This document shows positions 1-6,665 of a stretch of 22,110 nucleotides of DNA, piece after piece. The position numbers and the translations under genes are program-made. The notes under the pieces were generated by a model. That model saw only the letters and a program-made list of their open reading frames with translations. It was not told the DNA's origin and ran no database searches. The DNA comes from CAYVBJ01 sp964415185 (GTDB lineage Bacteria; Bacteroidota; Rhodothermia; Balneolales; Balneolaceae), in assembly GCA_964415185.1 (NCBI GenBank), contig CAYPZI010000042.1:1-22110 (forward strand), written 5' to 3'. Position 1 is the first letter of the stretch, and each line of letters begins with the position of its first letter.

Positions 1-1
1 A

Positions 2-220
2 GTTAATTTTGACTGCATCTTTTGTTTAGTTACTTTATTTTCAATTTTATTTCATTCGATTGTGGTTGAAAATTCAAACACATCAATACCGCCTGAGCCA
101 ACATATGAATTTGTTTGCTGTGGGCCTCAATGCACTATAAACGGTGAGACACAAAACTTCTGTCTTGGAAATGGACAATACACCTGTTGTTTTGATCCTA
201 CAGTTCCAGGAGAAATTTAG
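2..220 (+). CDS. Small exported Cys-rich peptide, 5' end outside window
   Basis: An open frame runs from the window edge to a TAG at 218-220; no ATG/GTG/TTG start is available inside it, so the true start lies upstream. About 72 residues are visible. The first part is hydrophobic (CLVTLFSILFHSIVV), like a signal peptide or anchor. The rest is a short polar tail with six cysteines in a near-symmetric order, CC-x4-C, then C, then CC (first pair codons at 116-121, last pair at 185-190). It is followed by a strong hairpin terminator and then a 6-bladed beta-propeller lipoprotein gene. In Bacteroidota, small Cys-containing exported peptides of the NVEALA type are commonly found next to such propellers; this peptide resembles them in size and layout, but I see no clear NVEALA motif. 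Function unknown. Confidence 0.6.
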   Translation, partial: VNFDCIFCLVTLFSILFHSIVVENSNTSIPPEPTYEFVCCGPQCTINGETQNFCLGNGQYTCCFDPTVPGEI

Positions 221-228
221 TTAATAAT

Positions 229-264
229 TAATGACAGGCTGAGTAAACACTCAGCCTGTCATTA
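229..264 (+). terminator. Perfect 16-bp hairpin after the Cys-rich peptide
   Basis: The arms 229-244 and 249-264 (core GACAGGCTGAGT / ACTCAGCCTGTC) are perfectly complementary with an AAAC loop, and are followed by a T-rich stretch (TATATTTACTTTTT). It starts 8 bases after the peptide stop codon and fits an intrinsic terminator. It lies before the propeller gene, so either the propeller has its own promoter in the following 40 bases or termination is partial. Confidence 0.8.
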
Positions 265-304
265 TATTTACTTTTTCAATGTAAAATTTTAAATAATAAA
301 TATA

Positions 305-1363
305 TTGAAGCTACGATATCTAAGTTTAGTTTTTTTAATTTTTGGTAATTGTACTAATTCATCTGATGAATTCAACATTTTAATAAAAGATGGACAAGCG
401 GATGTTTTGAATAAATCTTTTTTCTCTCCGGCTGATACTATTACATTCTCTATGCCCTCAATGAAGGAGACAATTTTTGTCTCCAAAAACCCCTCATATT
501 TCCTGATTGACAGCCTTATTTATTTCCCCGGGCAAAAAGCCAAACATATCATTGCTTTTGACAGTCAAGGCAACTACATCGCCCATGCAGGCGGTGAAGG
601 GAGGGGACCCGGCGAATTCATGAATATTCAGCATTTTGTTTACAATGATACCGGCCTTTATGTTTATGACAATTTACTGATGAGAATCACTGTCTTTGAT
701 AAAGCTCTTAACTTTCTCAAAACCATCCCCATTGAACACAGGATAAACGATTTTGATGTAGTGAATGACAAAATCATTGCATTTTCGCACTCTGCCCCTT
801 CAGTATTCATGGCTTATGACCTTGAAGGGAACGTTCTCAATGAATTTTTAAAGCCGCAAGATGAACAGGAGGCAATTTTTCTCGGACGCTTCCAGGATGG
901 CGGCGTTCACTATGGCCATGATGAAAACCTGATTTACGGCATTTACCCGGATCAGTTTAAAATTTATGTTCTGGATGAAAATTTAATGCTGCAGCGCACC
1001 ATCGGTTCAAATAATCCGTCTGAATACAGGCCGTCTGTGCCTGATTTTCCGGCATCGCTAGACCCCTACCAATTCGGAAGCCGGCACCTCGAGTATTGGG
1101 AGTCGTTTAACCACATCATGAACGTTTTTACGGATGAAAATTCAGGCAATATCATTATCCCGTACTACGAACAACTTTCCCAATCTGAATGGAACTTTTA
1201 TCTCAATGTATATCAAAAGAATGGCACTATTGTTACTGAGGGTGCAGAAATACCGGGCAATAAAATGCCAAAAGTTTTTGACAACGGATCCCTCTACCTC
1301 GCTTATGATGACGAGAGCAGCGAAAACTCTGTGACTATTTTGAAATATGAATTGAAATATTGA
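305..1363 (+). CDS. 6-bladed beta-propeller lipoprotein (propeller 1)
   Basis: A 352-residue exported protein. The start is a TTG at 305: no in-frame ATG lies nearby upstream and the TTG puts a hydrophobic signal segment at the N terminus with Cys16 in a loose lipobox (IFGNC), so it is probably a lipoprotein. The diagnostic feature of the Bacteroidota 6-bladed propeller family (Pfam DUF5128-type) is present: a blade ending in a 'D..GN' turn followed by GGEGRGPGEF at about residues 96-105. Further blades show repeated 'V.D..L' and 'IYGIYPDQFKIYVLD' strands, and the C terminus is the closing strand 'SVTILKYELKY'. Family members are secreted or outer-membrane attached; their ligands are mostly unknown. 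It sits 84 bases after a Cys-rich peptide gene, which is the arrangement seen again in the next cassette. The family call is confident, the role is not. Confidence 0.85.
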   Translation: MKLRYLSLVFLIFGNCTNSSDEFNILIKDGQADVLNKSFFSPADTITFSMPSMKETIFVSKNPSYFLIDSLIYFPGQKAKHIIAFDSQGNYIAHAGGEGRGPGEFMNIQHFVYNDTGLYVYDNLLMRITVFDKALNFLKTIPIEHRINDFDVVNDKIIAFSHSAPSVFMAYDLEGNVLNEFLKPQDEQEAIFLGRFQDGGVHYGHDENLIYGIYPDQFKIYVLDENLMLQRTIGSNNPSEYRPSVPDFPASLDPYQFGSRHLEYWESFNHIMNVFTDENSGNIIIPYYEQLSQSEWNFYLNVYQKNGTIVTEGAEIPGNKMPKVFDNGSLYLAYDDESSENSVTILKYELKY

Positions 1364-1389
1364 TTAGTGTAATGGAATGAATAGAAATT

Positions 1390-1614
1390 AAGTGAAAACG
1401 CAAAAGGCAAAGGGCAAAAGAATTTTTAAAACATTAAGTAATCAATATTTACGACCCATATTGAAAAATGGTAAGGTTACCGTACAACTTTACCGCCACT
1501 TTTAACCCTGACAAAGTATATCCGGATTTCACTTCGCGGGAATCGCTTCGCCCGGTGCGCTACGCTCAACTTTTTCGTTTTGCCCTTTGCCCTTTGCCTT
1601 TTGCGTTTTCACTT
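1390..1614. mobile_element. 225-bp element with ~30-bp terminal inverted repeats (MITE-like)
   Basis: The left end 1390-1419 (AAGTGAAAACGCAAAAGGCA...) and the right end 1578-1614 are inverted copies. They match over the whole left arm except that the right arm has one extra GGGCAAA unit. A possible 3-bp ATT target duplication flanks the element (1387-1389 and 1615-1617). The inside has no coding frame of note. It fills nearly all of the spacer between the two peptide + propeller cassettes. A non-autonomous transposable element is the simplest reading; a simple intergenic repeat able to fold into a long hairpin is the alternative. Confidence 0.5.
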
Positions 1615-1662
1615 ATTAAAATCCAATCATGCCACCATTAACTGAACAAAAACATAAAAGCC

Positions 1663-1920
1663 ATGAAAAAATTAGTCTCACAATTCAGCAAGCTCGTAAA
1701 AACCATAGCATTCATCCTGCCTCTCTTCTTTTTGGTTATGTGCCGGCCGTTGTCCTCGCCACAATCGGCCGCTGAAACAAACGGCGAACTGGTTCTCTCA
1801 GGCGGGCTTGTGCTTTCGGGTGACCTTGTTTTAAGCGGAGACCTTGCACTAAAAGGTCAGCTCAGGCCAGGCGGCCATCTTACGCTTTCAGGCAATTTAC
1901 AGCCCCGGAGAGAAATGTAA
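1663..1920 (+). CDS. Small exported protein with hexapeptide repeats
   Basis: An 85-residue protein starting at ATG 1663. Residues 1-30 form a basic N terminus and a hydrophobic stretch (IAFILPLFFLVMC); Cys27 could be a lipidation site but the preceding Met makes the lipobox poor, so cleavage by signal peptidase I or retention in the membrane are also possible. From about residue 43 the chain is six tandem 6-residue units of the form L-x-L-S-G-D (LVLSGG, LVLSGD, LVLSGD, LALKGQ, LRPGGH, LTLSGN), with a seventh partial unit. The DNA repeats are degenerate at third positions, so the protein pattern has been kept by selection. This periodicity fits a small beta-helix or stacked-strand fold. It lies 40 bp before a propeller gene on the same strand and is likely cotranscribed with it. 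I know no named family for it. Confidence 0.7.
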   Translation: MKKLVSQFSKLVKTIAFILPLFFLVMCRPLSSPQSAAETNGELVLSGGLVLSGDLVLSGDLALKGQLRPGGHLTLSGNLQPRREM

Positions 1921-1960
1921 TATTTTATGAAAGGTATTTAAATAACATACCAATGAGCAG

Positions 1961-2866
1961 ATGAACATCTCCTTCTTACCACACTTGCGAATTGTTATTT
2001 ATCTATTATTGGCTGTATCGTGCACCCAAAACGGAGATGTTTCCATTCTTGAAACTGAAAATCTTCTGAGTGAAGATCAACGCCTGCACGTTGCTTTCAC
2101 CGAAGATAAACCGGTGTTTGGTATCAGTGATATGTGTGCAGGCAATGACGGACGATATTACCTGGTAAACTTTCATCAAAAGCTGCTCGCTACAATCAAT
2201 CCGGAAGGTGAAACAGACGGCTATCTGATCAGCCCGGGACGAGGGTCCGGTGATATTGATACGCCCATGAAAGTATATTGCTATGAAGATGGCGCTCACG
2301 TACTTGAAATGGGCACCAATGCACGCATTCAAGCGTTCCATCCGGATCTTAGCCACGGCGAAATAATTAACGTGCTCCCTGGAACATTTGATTTTTCAAT
2401 CTGCGAAAACAAGGTCTACATAAGCAGTAACAGAAATGTTCAGGGGAAATTTCTGACACTCCATAAATTCGAAGACGACAACCTGTTCAACCTGGTATCA
2501 GCCTATGAGGATCCGGATTACCCGGTTTATACGTTCAGTCAAACCAACTTTCATGGTACGATTGCGGCATGGCACATGTTCGATAATATCGTCAAACTTT
2601 TCAATACCGAGCTGCAACACCTGAAAGATATAGAATTGCCTGAGAAGATTTACAATGGGATCTACGAAGAGGAAGAAAAATCTTCAATGAGTGACATTAC
2701 TTCAAAACCTCATTCAAGAATTGCGTTTGCCAGCGTTACGGACACCTATTTTGTATCGCATATTCGTGAGTTCAATTCTCAGGGCAGAGATAAAATAGCT
2801 TTGTACCTTTTTAATGAAAACAGATGGATATACCAATATCTTGAAGAGGATTTGACCTTTTTTTAG
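1961..2866 (+). CDS. 6-bladed beta-propeller lipoprotein (propeller 2), truncated by an amber codon
   Basis: A 301-residue exported protein from ATG 1961. The signal segment ends at Cys21 in the lipobox-like LLAVSC, so it is probably a lipoprotein. Blade-like strands ('GISDMCAGNDGRYYLVNF', 'LATINPEGETDGYLI') and a drifted version of the family turn, GRGSGDI at about residues 93-99 (propeller 1 has GRGPGEF), place it in the 6-bladed propeller family. It is shorter than its two neighbours (352 and 387 residues). The TAG at 2864-2866 is followed in the same frame by 29 more sense codons to TAG 2954-2956, and that extension ends in the family's usual closing strand, so the gene appears to have lost its C terminus by a nonsense change. 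It follows the hexapeptide-repeat gene by 40 bp. Function unknown. Confidence 0.8.
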   Translation: MNISFLPHLRIVIYLLLAVSCTQNGDVSILETENLLSEDQRLHVAFTEDKPVFGISDMCAGNDGRYYLVNFHQKLLATINPEGETDGYLISPGRGSGDIDTPMKVYCYEDGAHVLEMGTNARIQAFHPDLSHGEIINVLPGTFDFSICENKVYISSNRNVQGKFLTLHKFEDDNLFNLVSAYEDPDYPVYTFSQTNFHGTIAAWHMFDNIVKLFNTELQHLKDIELPEKIYNGIYEEEEKSSMSDITSKPHSRIAFASVTDTYFVSHIREFNSQGRDKIALYLFNENRWIYQYLEEDLTFF

Positions 2867-2956
2867 CATAATAACAACCGGCTTTTTGCATACAAATTCA
2901 ATGAAACTCCTTATGGTGAATTGACAATCATTCATTACTCTCTTCAATTGCCTTAG
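2867..2956 (+). pseudogene. Cut-off C-terminal segment of propeller 2
   Basis: This in-frame continuation beyond the amber codon encodes 29 residues containing NRLFAYKF and ending YGELTIIHYSLQLP. It matches the end of propeller 1 (SLYLAYDDES...VTILKYELKY) and propeller 3 (YLYARETDE...VVKYRVEGL) in spacing and in the strand pattern. The closing strand normally completes the last blade of such a propeller. It would be translated only if the TAG is read through, or if it is a sequencing error. Confidence 0.65.
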
Positions 2957-3050
2957 TGAATTTATGTAAATAAGACATTCTTTCGGGCATATTAATTTGA
3001 AGCTTCTCTCAGTGTTCATTACGCTAAAAAAACGGCCGGGGCCAGAAAAC

Positions 3051-3278
3051 AATCCGCGCCTTTTCGAAAACCTCCGCGGCCTTCGCGTGAAACCCCGATG
3101 GCTGAAAGCTAAAAGCCAAATAAGCTGTTTGTCTTAACCGCCCTGAAAAATTTAGTTACCATCAGATCGAAGATCGGATACCGCATCCGCCAAGAGTCGG
3201 ATAAGTATCAGAAATCGGATATCAGTAAACGTGATCGTGATTACAAGCAAGTGTTCTGATGATTGCCACAAATTTGAT
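3051..3278. repeat. Long intergenic repeat R1, copy A (228 bp)
   Basis: This stretch matches 4762-4961 in the same orientation, with shared blocks such as GAAAACCTCCGCGGCCTTCG, AGCCAAATAAGCTGTTT, ACCATCAGATCGAAGATCGG and AGTAAACGTGATCGTGATTA. It differs from copy B by short insertions. It contains short internal tandem words (ATCGGATA, ATCGGATATC). The two copies bracket the propeller 3 gene. No protein is encoded. Confidence 0.8.
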
Positions 3279-3377
3279 ATGTGATTTCAGGAACCTGTCC
3301 GACTCTGGTGGATTCGATCTCTGATATTCGAAGTTAACAGACCACAAAAGTATTTATCATAATTTGCCACCGGTTGT

Positions 3378-3446
3378 ACACACCCCTGTAATGACTTAAA
3401 TCACCTGACGGTGTTTAAGTCATTTCTGTCCCCTCTCGAGAGGGGA
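3378..3446. repeat. 69-bp double-hairpin repeat R2, copy 1
   Basis: It is near identical to 7224-7292 (one mismatch in 69 bases). Hairpin 1 is ATGACTTAAA-T-CACC with loop TGAC and GGTGTTTAAGTCAT (one bulged T). Hairpin 2 is the perfect palindrome GTCCCCTCTCGAGAGGGGAC (3428-3447). It sits just beyond the 3' end of propeller 3, which is on the other strand, so it could also work as that gene's transcription end. The rest of 2957-3479 holds the R1 copy A and no gene that I can support. Confidence 0.8.
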
Positions 3447-3479
3447 CGTTTTAGCCACATTCATGTTTCCTGATGGTTT

Positions 3480-4643
3480 TTACAGCCCTTCCACCCGGTA
3501 TTTTACAACCTGTGCCAGGCCCATTTCATCGGTTTCGCGGGCGTAGAGATAGCCGTTTTTGATATCGGCTATCGAGCGGGTACGCGGCCAGGTAAAGGTG
3601 GCAAGTGGTTCGCCGTCTCCGCCCAACACCCACCATTGGTACGACTCCTTGTCTTCAACAAACGTTGAGACCCAGAGGCGATTCTGATCATCCGTATGTA
3701 TGCCTTTCATGGCAGGCCAGTGGGGTGGTATTTCGATACGGCTGACCGCCTTGCGGTATAGATCATTATCATACAATTTCAATGCATCATCACGCAACAA
3801 AGGCACTTTATCAAATGGATAATACCGTGCCGCCGTCTGTTTGCCTTCCGGATTATGGACTCGAATCAAAAAATCCTGCGACCATGCCGTATATATTTTT
3901 TTCCCGCGAGACGGGGTAACCAGTGGGCTGCCACTGAATTCCGTATACCAGAATGTTACTGAGTTACCGCTTTCATAGGTAACGAATTGAGGCGCTTGTA
4001 CGCTGATTATCTGCTCTGAAACCAACGACCCCTCATGATCGAGTTTATAGTACAATGTTTTTCTGTTTTCATCTTCTTCAGCAGAACGGAAAGGTTTTGA
4101 AAAGGATACCAGAAACGTACTATCCGGCAGCACAAAATAAGAGCTCGGATATGTTCCGCTGAGCTCTTCTATATCAGAATCGCCAGGCATCAGCGGCACC
4201 GTATGAGAAAATTGAAGGCTTTCCAGGGCAAAAACATTGATTCTCCTCTGGCTGAAATCATTGGCGTAGAGGTTTTTTTCATCACTCTGAAGAGATGAGA
4301 TATTAACAAACTCTCCCGGCCCTTTCCCCTCTTTGCCTATGGACTGACTGTATGTCCCGTCCGGCTGAAACACATGAATGGTATTCTGATCGGAGTCAGC
4401 CAGGTAGACCCGGCCCTGATCATCCGCTACGGCACTGTTAAATCTTCCGATTAAGACATCATCGGTTTCTCCATAATAGGCTTCCGGTTCAAAGCTAATT
4501 TCGTGCGGCGGGGTTTCGGGCAGCTCAAAAACCGACAGGTTTTCAATGGCTGCAATCTCTTCGGGAATCTCGATCTCTTCACCACCGGAACAGGCAGCAA
4601 AAATTAAAATCAACAAGATGAATACAGTTTGAATTTTGAACAT
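3480..4643 (-). CDS. 6-bladed beta-propeller lipoprotein (propeller 3)
   Basis: A 387-residue protein starting at the ATG complementary to 4641-4643. A hydrophobic signal segment leads to a good lipobox, IFAAC, with Cys18 as the lipidation site. After an acidic linker, the propeller begins near residue 65 with 'NSAVADDQGRVYLADSDQ', followed by the family signature IGKEGKGPGEF (residues about 102-112), and closes with 'YLYARETDEMGLAQVVKY'. It is the longest and best conserved of the three propellers here and the only one on this strand. It is monocistronic and lies between two direct R1 repeats. Its ligand and role are unknown; the family is typical of secreted proteins in Bacteroidota. Confidence 0.88.
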   Translation of the reverse strand: MFKIQTVFILLILIFAACSGGEEIEIPEEIAAIENLSVFELPETPPHEISFEPEAYYGETDDVLIGRFNSAVADDQGRVYLADSDQNTIHVFQPDGTYSQSIGKEGKGPGEFVNISSLQSDEKNLYANDFSQRRINVFALESLQFSHTVPLMPGDSDIEELSGTYPSSYFVLPDSTFLVSFSKPFRSAEEDENRKTLYYKLDHEGSLVSEQIISVQAPQFVTYESGNSVTFWYTEFSGSPLVTPSRGKKIYTAWSQDFLIRVHNPEGKQTAARYYPFDKVPLLRDDALKLYDNDLYRKAVSRIEIPPHWPAMKGIHTDDQNRLWVSTFVEDKESYQWWVLGGDGEPLATFTWPRTRSIADIKNGYLYARETDEMGLAQVVKYRVEGL

Positions 4644-4761
4644 TGGTTTATACGGCTTATTTAATATTTAGCGCCTAAACTACTTCCAATTTTCCAAATG
4701 AACAAGCAGGACGGCCTGACTTCTGTAAGAATATTTTGAAAACTTTCTGGATATGAAATCC

Positions 4762-4961
4762 AATTGCGGCCTTTGCGAAAACCTCCGCGGCCTTCGTGTG
4801 AAACCCCGGTAGCTGAAAGCAGACAGCCAAATAAGCTGTTTTTCTTGAATGCCCTAAAAAACCATCAGATCGAAGATCGGATATCGGATATCAGAAATCG
4901 GATATCAGTAAACGTGATCGTGATTACAAGCAAGTATTCTGATGATTGCCACAAATTTGAT
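4762..4961. repeat. Long intergenic repeat R1, copy B (200 bp)
   Basis: This is the second copy of the repeat seen at 3051-3278, in the same orientation and located upstream of propeller 3. It includes three ATCGGATATC words in close succession around 4875-4909. Directly after it, GAGAGGGGACGATTA (4971-4985) resembles the 3' end of the R2 repeat, suggesting that R1 and R2 are pieces of one composite element. The remainder of 4644-4989 shows no gene. Confidence 0.8.
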
Positions 4962-4989
4962 GGTGTCGGGGAGAGGGGACGATTATCCG

Positions 4990-5457
4990 TCAATTTTCCA
5001 TTTCCTTGGAGAGCACATACTTTTCTGTCATTTCTCCCTCAATCCGGTTGCCTTCAAGATCAAGCTGAATTACCCGGTTCTCTGCAATGAAATAGAGGTT
5101 GGCTTGCTCGCTTTTTTCAATTCCTTTTAACCGTATGGTACTTCCGCCTTCCAGCCATTCATAACTTCCCTTTTGTATAAACGCCTGGTCACTTTTCCCG
5201 AGATACCGGGTACGAAGCTCGTAATTTTGTCCCTCGCTGAGTATAAGTGTTGTCTCAATCCCCGCACAATCGGCACAGGGTACCACTCCGGTATAGGTGC
5301 CCTCCACATCGAGGCTTGTCCTGGCGTTGTGAACCGGGTCAATTTGACCGGCCGGTTCCTGCTGTCCGGATTTCTTTTCACCGCAGCCTCCTGTAAGCAC
5401 GATTGCTAATACCACGGGAAGCATAATTTTGACTATTTTCTTTATTATATAGATCAC
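4990..5457 (-). CDS. NlpE-like lipoprotein (copper resistance / envelope stress)
   Basis: A 155-residue lipoprotein. The signal segment ends in lipobox LTGGC with Cys25; Met12 is an alternative start that would still leave a usable signal. After a short polar linker, residues about 52-150 form the NlpE N-terminal domain: the family opening 'GTYTGVVPCADCAGIETTL' with the CxxC pair Cys61/Cys64, then the beta-strand series 'YELRTRYLG' and 'GSYEWLEGGSTIRLKG'. In E. coli, NlpE is an outer-membrane lipoprotein that senses surface contact and lipoprotein defects and is linked to copper tolerance; here only the first domain is present, which is common outside enterobacteria. It is a single gene between the R1 repeat and a divergent AraC regulator. 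Confidence 0.85.
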   Translation of the reverse strand: MIYIIKKIVKIMLPVVLAIVLTGGCGEKKSGQQEPAGQIDPVHNARTSLDVEGTYTGVVPCADCAGIETTLILSEGQNYELRTRYLGKSDQAFIQKGSYEWLEGGSTIRLKGIEKSEQANLYFIAENRVIQLDLEGNRIEGEMTEKYVLSKEMEN

Positions 5458-5483
5458 TGATTGTAATATTTACTAAGTACTAT

Positions 5484-5687
5484 TGTGGCGTCAAGTTTAA
5501 AATGTCGGTTTAACACTACTGTCATGTCAAGCATGAAATGTCGGTCAAGTCATCGGACCGTGTCCGGCCTTTGACGGATGAGTCAACCCTTGAACCTTCG
5601 CAAACATGCAAACATACTTGTTTTTTCGAAAAAACTCATCCGATGACTTTTTTCCAACAACCGTACAATTAAAATTGACAGGACACT
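5484..5687. mobile_element. Possible small insertion-element remnant
   Basis: The left end TGTGGCGTCAAGTTTAAAAT (5484-5503) resembles the reverse complement of the right end (AGTGTCCTGTCAATTTTAAT, from 5668-5687) with gaps. Next to the left end is a 22-bp direct repeat, GTCAAGttTaAAATGTCGGT at 5490-5511 and again at 5526-5547 (36-bp offset), with a third GTCAAG at 5544. Repeated terminal motifs of this kind occur at ends of some insertion sequences. There is no transposase. It occupies most of the spacer between the NlpE-like gene and the AraC gene. Confidence 0.3.
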
Positions 5688-5704
5688 ACATTTAAATAAT
5701 TTCG
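5674..5704 (+). promoter_or_regulatory. Candidate Bacteroidota-type promoter of the AraC gene
   Basis: ATTG at 5674-5677 and TAATTTCG at 5697-5704 are separated by 19 bases, close to the Bacteroidota consensus TTTG-N19-TAnnTTTG (one mismatch in each box). The start codon follows 16 bases later. The upstream box would lie inside the possible insertion remnant. Confidence 0.3.
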
Positions 5705-5720
5705 TTTTGCGAAACTCATT

Positions 5721-6572
5721 ATGATTAAAACTTATGTAAATCAAAAGCTCGGAAGTAAACTAATACTGACAGATCAAAATATACTGTCGGATTTTAAGAT
5801 CTCAAATGATGAATATTATAAAATTTACTTTAACAATTCGGAAACACTTTCAATTTGTGTAGACGGGCTTTTGACGGATCTGAATAAACATCAGATTATC
5901 TGCCTTACGCCTCTCCAAAAAGTTTCGCTTCGTTCAACAACTGAAAAATTCATGATGATCATGTTTAACCGTGAATTTTACTGCATACACGAAAATGACG
6001 ATGAGGTATCCTGCAACGGATTGCTTTTCTTTGGGTCATCCGAAATGCCTGTTTTATCAATCGGAAAGGATGAACAAAAAAAGTTTACGGACCTGTTGAA
6101 TGTTTTTAAGGATGAGATGGATACCGTTGACAACATCCAGGGGGAAATGCTGAGAATGCTTCTGAAAAGGCTCATAATAAAGTGCACACGTCTTGCAAAA
6201 AACCAGCTCACAACCGGAATTGATGACTATGAACGCGACGTCATCAGAAAATTCAATATCCTTGTAGAAAAAAATTACAAGAAATATCGACAAGTTTCCG
6301 ATTATGCCGGAATGTTGAACAAAGCCCCGAAAACAATCTCGAATATCTTTTCCGCGGCTAATCACAAATCACCTCTCAAAGTGATTCACAACCGTATTCT
6401 GCTGGAAGCAAAACGTCATTTATTATTTAGTGACAAGATGTTAAAGGAAATCGCATACGATCTTGGATATGACAGCCAGGCAAATTTCACACGATTTTTT
6501 AAAAAAGAGACCGGTGTTTCTCCCACTGAATTCAGAAGAGATCATCCTGAATCAATTTTCGGGAAGAATTGA
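5721..6572 (+). CDS. AraC-family transcriptional regulator
   Basis: A 283-residue cytosolic protein. The N-terminal ~165 residues form a sensing region that I cannot assign to a known ligand class. The C-terminal ~100 residues are the double helix-turn-helix AraC domain: first HTH near residues 190-212 ('VSDYAGMLNKAPKTISNIF'), second near 239-262 (LKEIAYDLGYDSQANFTRFF), followed by the family signature FKKETGVSPTEFRR (about 260-273). The DNA-binding part is intact. It is followed 93 bp later on the same strand by a membrane protein gene, with a perfect inverted repeat in between, so that gene is a plausible target. The effector is unknown. Confidence 0.9.
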   Translation: MIKTYVNQKLGSKLILTDQNILSDFKISNDEYYKIYFNNSETLSICVDGLLTDLNKHQIICLTPLQKVSLRSTTEKFMMIMFNREFYCIHENDDEVSCNGLLFFGSSEMPVLSIGKDEQKKFTDLLNVFKDEMDTVDNIQGEMLRMLLKRLIIKCTRLAKNQLTTGIDDYERDVIRKFNILVEKNYKKYRQVSDYAGMLNKAPKTISNIFSAANHKSPLKVIHNRILLEAKRHLLFSDKMLKEIAYDLGYDSQANFTRFFKKETGVSPTEFRRDHPESIFGKN

Positions 6573-6594
6573 CAAATAAAAAGGAATTGCCGCT

Positions 6595-6634
6595 ATTCAC
6601 TTCATCCCAAAATTCCTGCATCTTTGAAGTGAAT
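6595..6634. promoter_or_regulatory. Perfect inverted repeat, possible operator
   Basis: ATTCACTTCA (6595-6604) and TGAAGTGAAT (6625-6634) are exact inverted copies, 30 bp centre to centre (about three helical turns), and lie between the AraC regulator and the membrane protein gene. It could be a regulator-binding site or a weak RNA hairpin; no T-tract follows, so a terminator is unlikely. Confidence 0.4.
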
Positions 6635-6665
6635 TAAAATAAAAACAATTAAATATATCAAAGTC

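Noticed and set aside
2856..2870. Frameshift in the T-run as the cause of the propeller 2 truncation
   Set aside because: The continuation with family similarity is in the same frame as the gene, so a single in-frame TAG explains it without any indel.
2714..3052. 112-codon - strand frame overlapping the end of propeller 2
   Set aside because: It overlaps the propeller and its conserved cut-off C terminus, and shows no recognisable domain.
4862..4910. CRISPR-like array from the repeated ATCGGATATC words
   Set aside because: The words are short, overlapping and irregular, without unique spacers, and no cas genes are present.
4764..5130. Two overlapping + strand frames starting in repeat R1 copy B
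   Set aside because: They begin in a non-coding repeat and run antisense into the NlpE-like gene; no domain or start signal supports them.
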